Shown piece by piece: positions 42,645-54,598 of a DNA stretch of 64,000 nt. The notes under the pieces were generated by a model. That model did not search any database and was not told the origin of the DNA. It was given only the letters and a program-made list of their open reading frames with translations. This stretch comes from Mesodorylaimus sp. YZB2_4 (lineage: Eukaryota > Nematoda > Enoplea > Dorylaimida > Dorylaimidae), in the NCBI GenBank assembly GCA_030248295.1, contig JASANH010001283.1, forward strand, positions 248,001 through 312,000. Direction: 5' to 3'. The first letter of the stretch is position 1. Each line of letters begins with the position of its first letter. A program made the translations under genes and the position numbers.

Positions 42645-45600
42645 CTTCCTTGCATTGTTCAAAGAGACTGTTCATGCTGCGGATGCAGAGAAAGTTGCTT
42701 GAGCACGTTCCCTACCCGACCCTCATGGCGAAAAGCAAAAACTACGAGTATGCCTTGAAAACCATGAAAATGGGTCTGTTCAGAAATGCTTTGAAAATTT
42801 GTTATTGCAAAAATACTGTCACTCACACTAGGCGAAACCTGCAACAGATGCGAATAAAAGCTGTAGATCTGCTGGTTAAGAGTTTGTAGTGTGTGATGCT
42901 TGAAAGCTACGTGCTCCTCATTTTTCTGTAATTACTCCAAGAAACGTTATTTCGTAAAGCTTCTTATAAGTTGCAATGTGGAAATCTATAATAATGTGGG
43001 GACCGGCATTACTAAAAGCTTGAAGACTAGCACACGGATACTCCATTACCGTGGATGCGTGGGCTAGCATGATGCTTGGTCGTGGTATAAGACCAGGCAA
43101 AGCAGGCATAGGTGAAAAGCAATGCATGGCCCTACAGGTGACCCTACTGAATTATCTATCATGGATGCAGGTTCATTAAAGAAGCTCAAACATGCTAGTG
43201 GTGTCCTCATTCTCAAAGACACTTCGCAAAACAGCCGAAGAAAAAATAATTGAAAAATCACAAAATCATGTTTTTGATTGACGATGACACATTGAGTGCA
43301 TTGTGAACACTTTTTAGAGTGTTTTTACTCTGCAGCTCTAAATCTCCTATTGTTTGTGATGTCTTCTATTCTAAAAAGCAAAAAGTGAATTGATGAAAGA
43401 AAGATATTAAACTGTTGTAGGAAGCCTGAATAAGCTTGATGCACAACCTGGAACACCTTTGCGCTGCAATCAAGAGCCCACAAAGTTTGCTGGATTCGAC
43501 GGTTCTTTGCATTATTCTAATCGAAACATTAGAAAAACGAGTACAAACAATATTACAAACGACTACAAACAAATAAAAGGCGGATCGAAGAATATCAACG
43601 GTTTTTTGTCATATTCAGATATTTCGTGGAATGTAAATTTTTGGTGAGAAATTTAGAAACCATTTTCGAATTTAGATTTTTTCCAAGGTTCTGATTTCCG
43701 TAAGGTTTTGCTTTTTCGCCTTTTTGGATCAGCTCTTTTCGGTCTTGTATGTGCTCTCCAGTTTTTGTGCAAGCAAACGGCAGGATCTGTACTCATAATT
43801 TTTATTTTTTCAACTTCACATCGCTTTTTTAGAAGACAGTCTACAATTTGACATCCTTTCCAAAAGATTTAACCCACCTTGTAGTTAGTTCCCTGCTAAG
43901 ATGGTTTAGACGGATGAGAGGGCAAACACTGTTTGAGTGAACTTCATGTTCGCGACACGTATTGCATGGTCAAAAGGAACGTATGATAGCTGCATAAGAG
44001 AATGTCTTTGCCAGAGTGTCTACCAGACAAAACACCGCCTTGATGAGACCCTGATGTCCATTTGCCTCGCAAAAACACCCTTGAATCGCAAATTCTGCAA
44101 CAGCATAAATTTTAATTGCATTTATCCCAATATGTCATGTGCAGTATCGATATCTCTGACATTGCAACTCACGCCACGACTTCAATACTATTCCCAATTC
44201 CTTTCACTTATGTAATATCCGAAGGCGCTCTCAATCCGCGAAAGTTATCTGCAGCGTCGTAGCGCCCCAGCTGCGAAGCCTTCGAGTAGTAAAAGTGAGG
44301 GGACAGCTTCCCTCGAGATGCTGAAGCCTTCCTCCACGTCCTTGGCCCCCGTATGGCCAAGCTTTAAAACTAATGCTGAAGTACGATGTAGGCTAGCGTA
44401 ATTATGGGTCGAAGAGCTGGATTGGCAACCCTGGTTTTCTTACGTGGCGCCGAAGCTCCAACAGTCAGTCTCTCCATCAGGGAAGACCCAATCCTTTCAC
44501 AGCGTGAGTGCGTACTTGTAAAACAAAAAAGCTACAACTTGGTCTGTTTAAGCTCAGTTAGCATAAACTTAAAAAAATTGTGGCTTGCAAGGTTACAGTA
44601 GTTATGCAGCAACGTATTCGGCCATTTCTGCCCAGCAAAGGTAGTGGTTTCTTATCTGTGAAATTAGGACTTCGGACTTTGAGGGACTGAGAGACTCTGA
44701 CAATTTGTTTATCAACGTCCAGGTAGCGTTGATACATTTGAGTGAGTCTGAAACTGAATCTCCTCGCCAAAACTGAATTTAACTGTGACTGAATCTTTTT
44801 TTGAATCAGTTAAATTCAGTTTTAGAATTACTGCGTTTAAAAATTAGTGATCGGTCTACGGATGTTCGTGCAGATATTAAAGAGAAACGAAACGCAGCTG
44901 GACGAATTTCTGTTTCGAATCATAATAATCGCGGCTAGTTGAGGCCTATTTATGGGAGGATTGAGCTTGACAAGTTTCTAAAACAAAAGTATTCAGGTCA
45001 TTTGTCATTAATTAGTTATTCTATGCGAGTCTTTCATGTTCTGAAGTGCGAAGGTCATACTCAAGTTGACTCGAGTACAGAAGCCAAGTAGGGGGGGGGG
45101 GGGGATACCTTGAAGAAAGTTAGTATACTGTTACATGAAGTCGACGTTAAAGTTAAGATTCACTCCGTTTTGTTCAGATCCGTATCCCCATTCTTAAAAT
45201 TAGAGAATATAATGTTTGGAAAAAGTTGAATCGCACGCTCTTCGCGCGCTGTTGACTATGATGCTCACGCAGCAGGTCAAACTGCAAATGCCGGATTCTA
45301 ATCATAGTTATTTTGCTTACTAGTCTAGTTCTTCTGCATACTTTTTTTGTGCTTGAAATAATCGAAAAAGTTCGTTCTAAAATCAAGTTTATCCTGATCC
45401 AGGTCCAAAAACCCAACGGTTTATTCTACGTGAGCATACTTCGAATGGTAGTTTGTGGTTTTTCTGTTTGAAAGCTTCATTTGTTTGCTCGTCGTTCACG
45501 GGTCAGTAAAGCCTGAACAACGATCACTGCATGCAGAGTTGCACAAAAAAAACTTTTCTTGTGGGCATTACTGGCGTCATCGGACAACAACCTTGAAGGT

Positions 45601-46885
45601 CAAAAAAAACTACTGCGGGGGTACCTGATCCTATCAAGCTGTCAGCTCTGTCCCAAATCATGACTTTGAAAATGCACTGTTATCTGCTTGTTCAGTACAT
45701 CGGGGCAGAATGAGAAATGTAGGTACTCCTGTCAATACCCAAATTATGGATAAAGATAATCTTCCTTCAACATCTCGCTGATAAGAAGAACCCGAAACCA
45801 GAAACTGATATATGCTGTGGGATATATCCGCACTGGCTTCTTCACTGTCGGAAAAGGGAAGATCTCGTTGCAGGACGAGGAACAAAGTGTCTGCGCCTGG
45901 GTGTGTGACAAATGTCTTGAGAGAGCCATAAAAACTCTCGTGCTCTTTGGTCCTCTTCCAGTGAAAACAACAACGTCTCATCCAAATTCTTCGTCTGTGA
46001 TTTCCGGTTCTGGTCAAGCAACACCGCTAGGCGCGTCAACTGGCCGTCGATCAAAACAATATGGGCATCCGTGGTCATCATGGCAGTCGCGACAGCGGTC
46101 GTGCTGGATATTCTTTTTCATATCGTCCTGAAGCAGTGGGCACCCAGCAGCAGCTGTGGCCAAGGATAGTCGAGTAGTTTATTTATCAAAGTACTGTAAA
46201 TCAATATTGCAGGATATTGTCTGTCCCTCGAATCCTTTTTAGTGTAGTAACGTTAGTTTGGTGCAGCGGAGGCTGCATAAAAGCATCCGTGCGTGAAGAG
46301 CAGAAAGCATGCGTACGATGCGAAAAGGCTGTCGAGAAGGTAAGAAAATGTGATAGCCAAATATGCCATGAGACTCAGTGGCCCTGTGATTTTGAGCAGC
46401 AAAAAAATTCGTTTTCTCCATCAACGCAATGGCGAAGCCCCAAATCCACCACGAAATGTAAGTAGGTTCTCGACGAAATTAACATGACGCATTTGCATTA
46501 TAATTGAGCATTGCATAGTAATGTTGATGAAATCGGATGGCTACAGAATGCTGTCGATTGGCTTCAAGCAGCTCTCTAATCTACTTTAGCCATGCTCGGA
46601 TTATATGGTTCTAGTTCGTACCCGACTCAAGACTACTCTTTTTTTCCTCTTTCCAAGTTCGCCAATGTCTCTGAGGTGTATAACAGTAAGTGCCTACAAA
46701 GTAAGTGCCTCTTTTCTCTGTGATCTTTCTTCACCAAAACGATGTACAGACATAAATTTTAATATCCATCGTTCTCAAAACACAACATTGTATCCCATAT
46801 ATGTTGACGTCACTCAGTCGTGTTATTGTTTCTGTATAGAACATGACAGTAACACCAAGATCAACAAAACCGTGCAGTTTGCTCA
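42645..46885. other. Intergenic region without a recognised gene
   Basis: Open frames of up to about 120 codons occur on both strands (for example 46017-45658), but I see no family motif, signal peptide with an ATG start, or consistent splice structure. It contains a diverged G-run repeat (45000-45190) and a TCAGTT-rich segment (44745-44850) shared in inverse orientation with 52920-53060. Confidence 0.4.
44745..44850. repeat. TCAGTTT-rich repeat, copy 1
   Basis: Contains CGCCAAAACTGAATTTAACTG and AATTCAGTTTTAG. Its inverse counterpart at 52920-53060 contains CAGTTAAATTCAGTTTTGGCG. Confidence 0.55.
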
Positions 46886-49453
46886 CTAGAAATGCGTGAC
46901 CACACGACTCTGGAATCTGATTGGTCCATTATCGGCACCTCTCTTATATATAGACACTACCGTACCCAAACTATGCTCCTTCACTGCATTGCTCTGCGCG
47001 ACTGGTTTTTCGACTAAGCGACAGGTGGCCAACACAGAACGCAAGGCATCGTTGACCGTTTGACGCACATCACGATTGAAAGCGATGTAGACATAGCCAT
47101 TACTAGCGTGGGCAATCTGCCACATGACTGTAGTGGTCACGAATATACCCCATGGATCCGTTGTCATTCTCGAAAACAAGTGAAAGGACAAGAGCATCAA
47201 TTCGAAAATACCACAATGAATCAAAGCTAGTTTGAAAAGACGGATTTCACCTTGCCGCCTACGTTCTTGATTCACCTGATTCTGATTTGCAGCCGGCGCC
47301 GACACCCCTGTCGGCTGTGGTTGCGTATTGATTACACGATTAGCTTTACGAATTTTGTAAAAAGTGCTGATATTGAAGGCGAACACAAGCACGAAGAAGA
47401 GGGCACCATAGCCCAGATCCAAGATCCAGCCTATCATTTGGCCACAATAAGATGCACTATAGCCCCACACGAAAACAGTGTTGTCGTAATAAAAGTCGCA
47501 GCCATCGAATAAGTAAGCGATTTCGTGCAAGCCAGCGAAGATCCAGCAAGTAGCGATCAGGATAAAAGTATTGCGCCAGCTGAAAACGATTCTATATCTG
47601 AAATAAAAATAAATGTTTAAAGGCCGAAAAAAGGAAAAGGCCCACCCAAAAAGGGAAGGGGGCCCCGCGCAAAAAAAAAAAAAAAAAAACAAAAACCCCC
47701 ACACAACCAAGCCCCCCCCCCCACCCACCCTTTAAATAAGCTGTGGAGGAGAGAGGGGAGCAGAAGGAGCACCAGCACCCTCAAGATTCACCTACAGTAT
47801 GAGACATCGTCATGTGGGAGCAGATCGCTTTAGAGGAAATTATTTCTAAAGTCTCACATGGCCTCAATACAACAATTTAGAAATACAGGTCTGTCCTTTT
47901 CACTGCTTTTCAAAATGGCGGATTTCTTAAGAATTTCTGTTCTAACCCATGATGGGTGCAGAGCCACAAGGAAAAAGGTCACTTCTGTGCATTATCTCCG
48001 AACAGCATGCACCACAAACAAGCGCACCCAGGCGACTGGAGATTTGAGAGGCCAAAGTATCTGGTGATGTGAATAATGCCTCTGTGGGGCGCCTAGAATT
48101 CTAGGGGGGCTTCTTGTGGGTTGGGTCCCACAGGACTTCAAGCCCGTTTTTCCTATCACAGGCCAACAGTCCACATATGATAAGCGGGGCCGTGAAGTGA
48201 CCAGCTCTCAGCGGCAGATTCCCTCTGTGTGTCTCCACAAGGAGAACCTCCACACGTGGGCATCTTGTGCCAGCACCAGCGTCCTAGGATGGTACCAGGC
48301 GAGAAGGGAGCGTTCCTCCCGACTGGTGTTAAAGAACTAATTTTCTCATTCTGTACTTGTTTGGCTTCCGCCACTCGACGGTGTGCAAGGCCAATGACAC
48401 CAATTAAATCGCCATCGAAGATTAGTTCCCACTCGAAGAACGGGCCCTTAAACCTGCCGTCCTCAATCGGAACCGAACTGCGGCCTCCCAGTCAGGGCTG
48501 CTAGCTCAAACCAAACAATGCGGTGCCTATCCAACTGAGGTTGAGCTATCGCAGCTCCTGGGACTAGAGCGACTGGCTTAGTTGAGGTGAGCCGGCAGTA
48601 CAGTACATACATATAAGAAGAGGCCTCCACTGGGTGCGATTACTGCCCCCTGTTTTGTTTCGCTCGGCTGGCTTCCAGCTAATTGTGCCAAATTCATGGG
48701 GAGCCACCCTTCGTTTTTGTCCATACCATTTGGCAGATTTGTGGTGTGGGCAAGGGACTTCGACAAGCACAGAGTACTCTCAAAAAGTTTCTACAGTCAT
48801 CGTTTGCTTTTGGTTTGTACTGGGAGTCCAGGAATTGAATCCAGTGCGTGCGTCGTTTGTTATCGGATTTGTCTGTGGGTAAGATATCCAGGACTGTTGT
48901 GACACCCTCGCGCATTGTCGTGCCCGGGCGGATGGTCTACTGTAGTGTCGACTTCGAACCTGCCGCTCCACATCAAAGGAAGTGGTAAATGATTCTCATC
49001 CAGGGGAGAGTAGGGATCTTCCGACCGCCAGAAATGACAGTTACACCCCTGATATACCAGAACTTACCTAGCTGGACTTGAAATAGCTGAGAATCGGTTC
49101 ACGGCAATCAATAGCGTGTTGTATAAACCAGCGAACCAAAACATCAGACTGACCTGACCCACTTTTTTGCCCAAAAATTCGAATGATGTGCTCGATTGGG
49201 TGATGGTCATTGGGACAGCCCACAACAAAAATATGAGGAGAACCCCGACATCAGCTCCCGCCAATGAGACGCAGAAAATAGTGAATTGATTCGTCAATTT
49301 TTGATTTTTTAGAAACGCAAAAGTCACTAAGCCATTGGCACCGATGCCTGCTACTGAAATCAGCGTGCAAATACTCGCGGCGATTCGAATATTTGCGGGA
49401 GTAGCAAATATAGAACTGATGTCTTTCGTGGTCTCGTTGTTAGACTCGTTCAT
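46886..49453 (-). CDS. Srx-type seven-transmembrane receptor, two exons
   Basis: Exon 1 (49453-49068) starts at an ATG and encodes the N terminus, three helices and the post-TM3 motif AVNRFSAIS. Exon 2 (47597-46886) begins YRIVFSWRNTFILIATCWIF and carries CDFYYDNTVFVWGY, a long TM5, an acidic/basic loop (RRRQGEIRLFKLALIHCGIFE) and the last helices. The 386 + 712 nt join in phase (365 aa plus stop) across a GT-AG intron of 1.5 kb. The NRF motif, the YRxxFSxxNT segment and the CxFYYD loop fit the nematode Srx chemoreceptor-like family. Ligand unknown. The intron contains an A/C homopolymer tract and a copy of the SINE body. Confidence 0.85.
47640..47735. repeat. A/C homopolymer tract in receptor intron
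   Basis: On the plus strand a poly-A run of about 19 and a C-rich run are separated by A/C-only sequence. It resembles the tract at 27240-27530 and may be a sequencing or consensus artefact. Confidence 0.6.
48100..48560 (-). repeat. Third copy of SINE body with tRNA-like segment
   Basis: Plus-strand GGCTTCTTG, GCGGCAGATTCCCTCTGTGTGTCTCCAC and GGGCATC match the bodies at 20990 and 34880. At 48500-48555 the minus strand has GATAGCTCAACCTCAGTTGG, which resembles a tRNA D-arm/A box. Confidence 0.5.
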
Positions 49454-51448
49454 TTTGGATCTAATACTGTTTTCTAATACTTCACAATGTAGCTAAGCAT
49501 TTAATAATCTGAGCAGAATCAACGTTGATCTCGCCACTGAGGAAAAACTAGCCGATGGCGCGAGATATGAAAGTCTGCGTTCTTATTGAAAGGGTCGCTT
49601 GATGGGTCGAAGCAGGTGATATGGAGAGCATACACGTAAACCAAGGATATATTTGGCCTTGAGGCCCCACAAACCCTCATGGCGCATTGTTAGTAGATTC
49701 GTGATAGCCCGCGATTAGCACAAAGAACGGCATGATCTAACAATAAGAAGATAATAGCACAGGTGAGTTAATTTACGCTTTTATTCATTGAATTCAAACT
49801 CGTCACGCAAGGTTTCTGGAACGCTCCCGCCACCTACATCTTGCCCAGGTTTAATGACATCTTGTTCAGCTTCTTTTCCCTCATGGTTTGCAAGGGTTAT
49901 GCCTCGTGCTTACCTAATCAAACTGTAACAAGAAACATTTTTGCACCACATACTGTGGACACTATAATAGATTCACGTGCAGCTATCTGGACAAGCGGTT
50001 ATAAGCTAAATAACTATCGCCAAGTTTTTATCTCCTCGACATTGTGTTGCAGCGCAGCGGAGAGCCTGCCAAAGGCTGGGGGCATCAGCCTAATGAAGCG
50101 GCAAGCAGCTAGAATACGCGCTATCTATCCAACTGACGCATCCCATCTAAACGAAAGATTTGCGATGGTTCTTTATTCCGAGCAACAAAGTATGAAACGC
50201 TCGGCTTCCATTAGTGTAGTTATAGCAAACCCTGAACTGTGTATGCTTATGAGAGAATGACGGCAGGCCAGTGTGATGAAGTTGCCTGGGTGCTTGACCT
50301 GCTATCCTAACCTCACCATACTCAATTAAGCTTACCCAAAGCTCGCTGATACGGCGAAAATCCTTGAGCTCTACGAGCGCCCGCACTACGCGCAACGCGG
50401 AGGAAGGACCAACGAGAAAGAAAAAGAGCTGACGAAATTATCGATGACGCTTACTCGGGAAAACGTGGCTCACGAGAACACTGACTGACATGAACAGACA
50501 CCCCTATTTTGCCTGGCTAGAACTGGTATATCGGAGCAAATACAAGCATCCAGAAAACAGGACCGAATCAGTGAAACTGGTAAAGTGACATTGCAGAATA
50601 GGCTACATCACGGGACTTAGCCCGTGATCCAGGACATATTACCTGTGCATGCCTAATTATTCATGGCGAACTTGATTTATTCTAATGCGTTTGGATCCAT
50701 TGGTGCCCAGATTCCTCGTCCCATAAAATACCAAAATGGGCCACGTATATAGCATCTGGGGACGAAATTCCACATAAGATCATGTTATCCCACTTGGTGC
50801 GCACATGGGAAACGCATCCCACATGGTCGCCATGTGGAATGACACAGGGGCCACGTGGACTGTCGTGCGACATGTGTGCATGAAGCACTCGTGAGATTAC
50901 ACTTTACCACTCAGTCGTCAGTTGTCACAGAAGATTTTTTGTCTTATCGTTCACATCGTACGTGCCATATTTCAGCGGTTGTGCCAGGAATACCTCGTCA
51001 ATTGACTCAAAAATTTTCGCAAAAAACATTGCTGAAGGGTCTTTCAAGGTCGCATGACATACTTTTTTAACTTAAATCATGATCCGGTAGTGCTTTTTAA
51101 CTTAAATTTGTAATCATAATCTCGAAAACGAAAGAAAACAGAGAGTCATCGCGTCCTATTCTTTTCTCGATTCATCGTTAGCAGTCGCATCTGCAGAATA
51201 TGTGATAGGTCTGCGCATCGAGAATTTGCGTGACGTCGGTTCAGGCCTTGGCGCGTACATTAGCATATTTCGCATTCTGACTTTCGGTACCGGTTTTTTT
51301 AGGCCACGAACCCTTCGTTCTTTGTTTTCTGCTTGCACCCACCGACTAGTTTTGCGAGGCATGCTCTCTACAAGGGTATAAACAGAAGTGCCTTCTTGCA
51401 CCAGAGTAGTGTTCTGGATAAACGTCTTCGAGTGCGATCAGTGTGCAT

Positions 51449-51525
51449 GCTGTATATATTGTACATATTATATATTGTACATACTGTACTGTACATATTG
51501 TACATATTGCATATACTGTTAATAT
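51449..51525. repeat. TGTACATAT/TGTATAT simple repeat
   Basis: Imperfect tandem array of TGTACATAT, TATATTGTACATA and related words. It is self-complementary in places. Confidence 0.75.
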
Positions 51526-51720
51526 GTAAGTACGTACTTTCTTGCTTATTGCCTCGACGCAATCGCTGTAAGTTGAGATCTTTCATGAATGATGAAGTGA
51601 TCTTCATGAAACAGGGGCGTGACTCATTCATGTTTTTGGAACAACAAACATGTACAGTAGTTGTCTCAAGAACTGCTCGTCGCTGGTTCAATGCACCACG
51701 CATTGCAGGGCACCCCAGTC

Positions 51721-51727
51721 TATAAAA
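51721..51727 (+). promoter_or_regulatory. TATA box candidate upstream of MBD-like ORF
   Basis: TATAAAA lies about 20 bases before the ATG at 51748. The spacing to the start codon is short, so the transcription start would nearly coincide with the ORF start. Confidence 0.35.
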
Positions 51728-51747
51728 TATATTCTCCTCTCAGCGGC

Positions 51748-51957
51748 ATGAACGGAGCGCAAATTGAGAAAGCAAAGCGCATTAAATGCTTGAAACTGAC
51801 ATCAGTTAAGCGAGATTTGCTGGAAAAACCATTCCAACGAGGGTGGCGTCGAGTATTGGTGGTCAGGGAGAAGGGAGAAGATATCGACATTTACTACAAA
51901 CATCCGAATTTCAAGACCCTACGATCGGAAAATGGAGCACAAGATTACCTGAACTAA
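51748..51957 (+). CDS. MBD (methyl-CpG-binding)-like domain ORF or exon
   Basis: A 69-codon frame from ATG 51748 (open upstream to 51661) to TAA. The segment KPFQRGWRRVLVVREKGEDI followed by DIYYKHPNFKTLRSENGA and QDYL matches the MBD fold pattern: GW-basic strand, D-x-Y-Y strand, P-x-x-K-x-[LF]-R-S turn, YL helix. An acceptor-like CCTCTCAG just before 51744 means it could be an exon of a larger gene. I find no SET, bromodomain or other partner domain nearby, so it may be a small stand-alone protein or a relic. DNA binding is inferred. Confidence 0.5.
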   Translation: MNGAQIEKAKRIKCLKLTSVKRDLLEKPFQRGWRRVLVVREKGEDIDIYYKHPNFKTLRSENGAQDYLN

Positions 51958-53950
51958 GTATCCCCAAGTTGGACTTTCGATCGAAAATTTTTATTTCGGG
52001 ATATCGTTGATCGGTGCGAATCACAAAGATGAATACATTTGTGTGGCTCGCAGCGACGTTATATTGGGTCCGAGGAAGGAGTAGCCCAACTATCCCGGTG
52101 AGGTCGCAAGAAAAGTAAGGTCTCTACATAAGTCTTCAGGGAAGTCATGCTCAAGACAACCTGTAAACTAAATAAGCTTGAGGCTGGGAGCTGACCTTTT
52201 CAAGGGAGCTTCTTCATGAAGATGATCCTCGGGCGTCAGCCAATGCAAGAGGAAAATGTGCGGGCAGGTAAGAGCCAGTGACTATCGGATATCAGTTCTA
52301 ACATGTGCAAGCAGACCCCTCGCATGACCCGAATTTCCAGTGCAGGCTCGCGCCCTTTGCCTTGGGTTGCTTGGGAGAAGCTTTTTTGCTTTACATGACT
52401 TCAGCGAGATAATACTGCTAGCTACACAAGAAAATAAGGTTGCTTTCAGAAGTAGAAAAGCGGTCACGGGTGCTTTTCTCGCAAAAAATAACAGTTTCTC
52501 GTGCTATTTCAGAAAATCTCGCTGCTGGAAAGGGTGCGCGCGTCGCAAGAACCCGCCCTTTGTCCCCAAGATCTTATTTTCTAAATTGCCAAAAGCCAAT
52601 GAAGACAACGAGCCAGCCATTCGTGCTGCGTCGAATAAGCAGGAGATCAAATTTGAACCCTTGCCTTGATTCCAGTGAGTTACTCAGAGTGCAATAAGAT
52701 CGTGGATCCAAAATGAAGCAGTTCGTTTTAGCTTAGGCTTAGCACTCCCCGCCAGAAAATAACCAAGAGGGCGCGACGTCCACGTGGCGTTGTCGCTTTA
52801 GTTGCTGTAAGCGAGATGGTGTGCCCCTAACTCGCGATCAACAGGATTCGAACCAGCAATACTGTCTTGGCTGACTTTCGTTTCTCTTTGATCTTTCCAA
52901 GAACAGCTGAAAACAGATTAGTAATGCTGAAAACTCAGTAATTTGAAAACTGAATCGAACTGATTCTAAAAAGATTCAGTTACAGTTAAATTCAGTTTTG
53001 GCGAAGAGATTCAGTTTTAGTTTCAGTTACAGCTAATTGATTTTAAATGATTCAGTCACTGCTACCGCTAGTCAAACTCTTATGAGACCACGATGTTCAT
53101 TTTGATATAAAGAATTTATATCGATCATCAGCGCTGAAAAAGGAGTGGCGCCTCCCCTCGCTACCGCTGCCCATCATGCCCACCATATTGTGTCCAATCG
53201 TAAGGTGCTGACCAATCGACGAGTACTAATGTACATTGAACACTGTTGGCAGTAGTTAAACCTTCAATTCTTTGTTTGACGTACAGCGCCCATACAAAAC
53301 TACAGATTCTAGGGTTTTAAAGAAGCTGGTCGCTAAGACGCGCGGCTGCCATTTTTACTTTTGACTGCGTATTCGGGAAGCTTTTCGGGAGCGTATTCGG
53401 GAAGGGGGCAGACCTAACATCGAACAGTGCCATTCAGAAACCATGTCAGTGGGTCTCCAATCTATCTCTTTTTCGACAAAGCGACGTTTTATGTGGATAC
53501 ACTTTGCCAGCCTCGCGCTGGGGAATGACGGCTGAGATTACGGCTAACTCGATTAGTGTCCTAATGTTTGGTCATACTGAACAATACCATTGTCTTGGTT
53601 GGGTCAGAAATGTGAAAAAATCTGTAAATACAGCTTTTCGAGCAAAAGAGGCGCTTTGGCAGCTGTGCTATCACATCATAATTTTGCTATGCCTTCTCAC
53701 TTTGGTGCATTGATACACTGCATATTACCTGTATTTTATTACCGTTATTATTAAAATGAATCATTCGTCACTGAGCTCTTGCGTTTACAGTTTGGGGCTC
53801 TCCAGCCTGCTGCCCTTTGCTGACTGGCAGTTACGTGAGGCATGAATAAAAAGGTTCAAAGTTGGTAAAAACAGATTTCTTTTTTGTTCTACTGCAAGTT
53901 AGTAAAACAAATGATCACGTTGAAGTAGAGCTAGATATAGTTTTTCCTGA
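51958..53950. other. Intergenic region
   Basis: No credible gene. Contains the second TCAGTTT-rich repeat (52920-53060). Confidence 0.4.
52920..53060. repeat. TCAGTTT-rich repeat, copy 2 (inverse of 44745-44850)
   Basis: Dense CTGAA/TTCAG words, including GATTCAGTTACAGTTAAATT and TTTTGGCGAAGAGATTCAG. Confidence 0.55.
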
Positions 53951-54511
53951 TCACAAGTTTGGTGCAATTCCAGTTGGGGTCTTGACGAAGTCCTTCTCAG
54001 TCAGGGTGGTTCTATTTTTGAAAATTTCGAAAGCAAAGTCGATTTGTTTTTGAGGCAGATTTTGTTGTCGACCCAAAATCCAGCCCCTTTTCTTTTCGAA
54101 CAAGCCGAGTGTCTTGCTGTCGCTGTAGATGACAGTGATGCTGGTGTAGTCGGTGTACAAGACTCGGTAATCGCCGAGAGGCTGCCACCAGTAGAATTGC
54201 AACGACAGGCGAGCCGGCTGGCTTTCATTGATGACCTTTGCTGTCCCTTCGATCGTGTTCCATTCTTGCTTCTTTGGATCGTATTGGCGGTTGGTGACAT
54301 TCAGCGAGCCGTCTTCCCTGAGGCTGTAGTAGGCCTCCATATCGCTACCGGCCTCGAACCAAAGGCCCTTGCTGCGGTAGTTCTCGTACCATTTGCCCAC
54401 ATATCGATTGATGTCGAAATTTTCTTGCAGCGGGACGTCCACTTGATCGTCCGCCATCGCATTGTTCCAAAGGCCCAAGAAGAAAACAGTCAGAGCAATT
54501 ATCTTCATCAT
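53951..54511 (-). CDS. Secreted lipocalin, ApoD/Blc type
   Basis: An intronless 186-aa ORF. The signal peptide (IIALTVFFLGLWNNAMA) is followed by the lipocalin signature around residue 39 (DINRYVGKWYENYR with G-x-W). Next come YYSLREDGSLNVTNR and EGTAKV, the central strands (LSLQFYWWQPLGDYRVLYTD) and the third conserved region (GWILGRQQNLPQ). Length and motif order fit apolipoprotein D/bacterial lipocalin (Blc)-type proteins, which bind small hydrophobic ligands extracellularly. TTTAAATAGG near 54590-54599 (TATTTAAA on the minus strand) is a plausible TATA element about 80 bases upstream. Lack of introns is unusual for animal lipocalins. Confidence 0.88.
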   Translation of the reverse strand: MMKIIALTVFFLGLWNNAMADDQVDVPLQENFDINRYVGKWYENYRSKGLWFEAGSDMEAYYSLREDGSLNVTNRQYDPKKQEWNTIEGTAKVINESQPARLSLQFYWWQPLGDYRVLYTDYTSITVIYSDSKTLGLFEKKRGWILGRQQNLPQKQIDFAFEIFKNRTTLTEKDFVKTPTGIAPNL

Positions 54512-54590
54512 GTTGACGAAAAGGCGATGTGAGTCAGGAGCAGGTACCGAGGAGGACTTAATCGATATGCCACATCAGACGGAACCTGCC

Positions 54591-54598
54591 TTTAAATA
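54591..54598 (-). promoter_or_regulatory. TATA-like element of lipocalin gene
   Basis: TATTTAAA on the minus strand, about 80 bases before the lipocalin ATG. Confidence 0.45.

Larger units (their letters stand above)
49454..51747. other. Intergenic region
   Basis: Upstream space of the Srx-like receptor. An ORF at 49841-50260 starts only at TTG and has no motif. A TGTACATAT tract lies at 51449-51525. I see no convincing gene. Confidence 0.4.

Noticed and set aside
42650..42889. 79-codon frame just after the secreted Cys-rich gene
   Set aside because: Overlaps the likely transcript end of the upstream gene and shows no motif.
45658..46081. Overlapping minus-strand frames of 119 and 79 codons
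   Set aside because: No family resemblance and no supporting start or splice context; one frame is a shift of the other.
46217..46465. Signal-peptide-like 82-codon frame
   Set aside because: It begins only at TTG, has no ATG, and I could not build a consistent spliced gene, though a good donor (AAG|GTAAGA) lies inside it.
49841..50260. 139-codon frame with hydrophobic start
   Set aside because: Starts at TTG, has no ATG in the right place and no recognisable domain.
50682..50888. CATGTGG/CCACATG-rich palindromic stretch considered as a CRISPR-like or regulatory array
   Set aside because: The repeats are short, unevenly spaced and in a eukaryotic context; not a CRISPR array.
54044..54532. 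162-codon plus-strand frame
   Set aside because: Antisense shadow of the lipocalin gene.
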